DNA of 64,000 bases, from assembly GCA_013397455.1 (NCBI GenBank), contig VYZB01000722.1, positions 1 through 64,000 of the forward strand, given 5' to 3'. Every line of letters starts with the position of its first letter. The stretch's first letter is position 1. Origin of the DNA: Crotophaga sulcirostris (taxonomy: Eukaryota > Chordata > Aves > Cuculiformes > Crotophagidae). The position numbers and the translations under genes are program-made. Below, in pieces: positions 63,701 through 64,000 of the stretch. The notes beneath the pieces were generated by a model that was not told where the DNA came from, ran no database searches, and was given only the letters and a program-made list of their open reading frames with translations.

Positions 63701-64000
63701 ACCAAGAGGTTTACAGCAAATGTCCTCTCCAGTAACAGGCTTCAACTCCAAAGATCTGTAAGATCTCTGCTTAAAGTGGTGGCCAAAGACTGCACCTAAG
63801 GCTGCACACAAGCCAGCAGTGCTGCGTTTCCTGCATCACCACACTGCAGAGTAAACATTCATGATCCATATAGTCAACTCAGTAGACCATAGTTTCCCAG
63901 GACTGCTACTGAGAATTTCAAATCCACAAGCAAGGAGTCAGCATGGATAAGTGGGTGCTGGAAACTTCAATATTAATATCAAGTTTCTATCCAATTTACT
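60721..64000. other. Intronic stretch, nothing recognised
   Basis: The only repeats seen are short, such as the GAAA run. A small CpG-containing patch at 63185-63235 is too short to call an island. No preceding RAD51B exon is visible up to the edge. Confidence 0.45.
61881..61900. repeat. (GAAA)5 microsatellite
   Basis: Five exact GAAA units. Confidence 0.9.

Larger units (their letters stand above)
11500..64000 (-). other. RAD51B: RAD51B intron upstream of the 97-nt exon (intron 7 equivalent), partial
   Basis: The minus-strand gene continues beyond the right edge, so this is the 3' part of the intron that precedes the recognised exon. I looked for the preceding exon, which should encode the segment ending YLAEEFSIP, and did not see it. 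The intron is therefore probably at least 52.5 kb. It contains nine avian CR1 3' ends and several older relics, listed separately. Confidence 0.75.

Noticed and set aside
1..64000. CRISPR arrays, operons, tRNA, rRNA or bacterial genes
   Set aside because: Nothing of the kind is present. The sequence is vertebrate intronic DNA, and the regular octamers are CR1 tails rather than spaced repeats.
1..64000. RAD51B exons 7 and 9
   Set aside because: I searched both sides for the expected reverse-complement coding of YLAEEFSIP and GTSGSSCVIAALGNTW and saw no match. A translated search could still find a diverged copy.

Overview
The window looks like bird nuclear DNA, almost all of it intronic. The clearest lineage evidence is nine copies of the 3' end of an avian-type CR1 LINE. 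They share a 3' UTR in which a GGTTGGACT motif is followed by GATGATCTCAGAGG and TTTCCAACCT, and they end in octamer tails built on GATACTGT. Other support is the 3' end of a class II (betaretrovirus-like) endogenous retrovirus at the left edge, a few very old amniote repeats (MIR-like and ancient CR1/L3-like), AT-rich non-coding DNA and compact CpG-dense patches. I cannot name the species. The octamer tail differs from the ATTCTATG-type tail I remember for chicken CR1, so a non-galliform bird is my guess.

One protein-coding gene is supported. A 97-nt exon at 11403-11499 on the minus strand encodes the VILTNQ...DLVSPADDL segment of RAD51B, a RAD51 paralogue of homologous recombination, with consensus splice sites on both sides. 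It matches human exon 8 as I remember it. The rest of the window is then the flanking introns: 11500-64000 lies upstream of the exon (intron 7 side) and 1-11402 downstream (intron 8 side). I searched by eye for exons 7 and 9 and did not find them. RAD51B has very long introns in this part of the gene in mammals, so one exon in 64 kb is plausible. A second minus-strand frame at 10348-10496 has a good acceptor, the right phase to follow exon 8, and ends in a stop. It may be an alternative terminal exon, but I do not recognise its product.

Layout, left to right. 1-1018: ERV 3' end, with env remnant, polypurine tract and 362-bp LTR. 1990-2260: CpG-dense patch. 2348-2523: hAT-like MITE. 10348-10496: candidate terminal exon. 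11403-11499: RAD51B exon. 15.6 kb: CR1. 19.8-21.7 kb: GC-rich segment with a perfect 110-bp tandem duplication, then two minus-strand CR1 copies. 23.0-23.7 kb: two CR1 copies. 27.1-27.9 kb: MIR-like relics. 30.2 kb: CR1. 32.0-34.0 kb: small minisatellite, a 54-bp segment present twice, and an old repeat relic. 38.9 kb: CR1 with an expanded tail. 46.3 kb: CR1. 48.6-49.7 kb: ancient LINE and MIR relics. 60.6 kb: CR1.

I found no operon, CRISPR array, RNA gene or new multi-gene system. The most useful leads are the candidate terminal exon, the clustered 5' truncation point of four CR1 copies, the 110-bp duplication that assembles a G-quadruplex motif, and the 54-bp duplicated segment.
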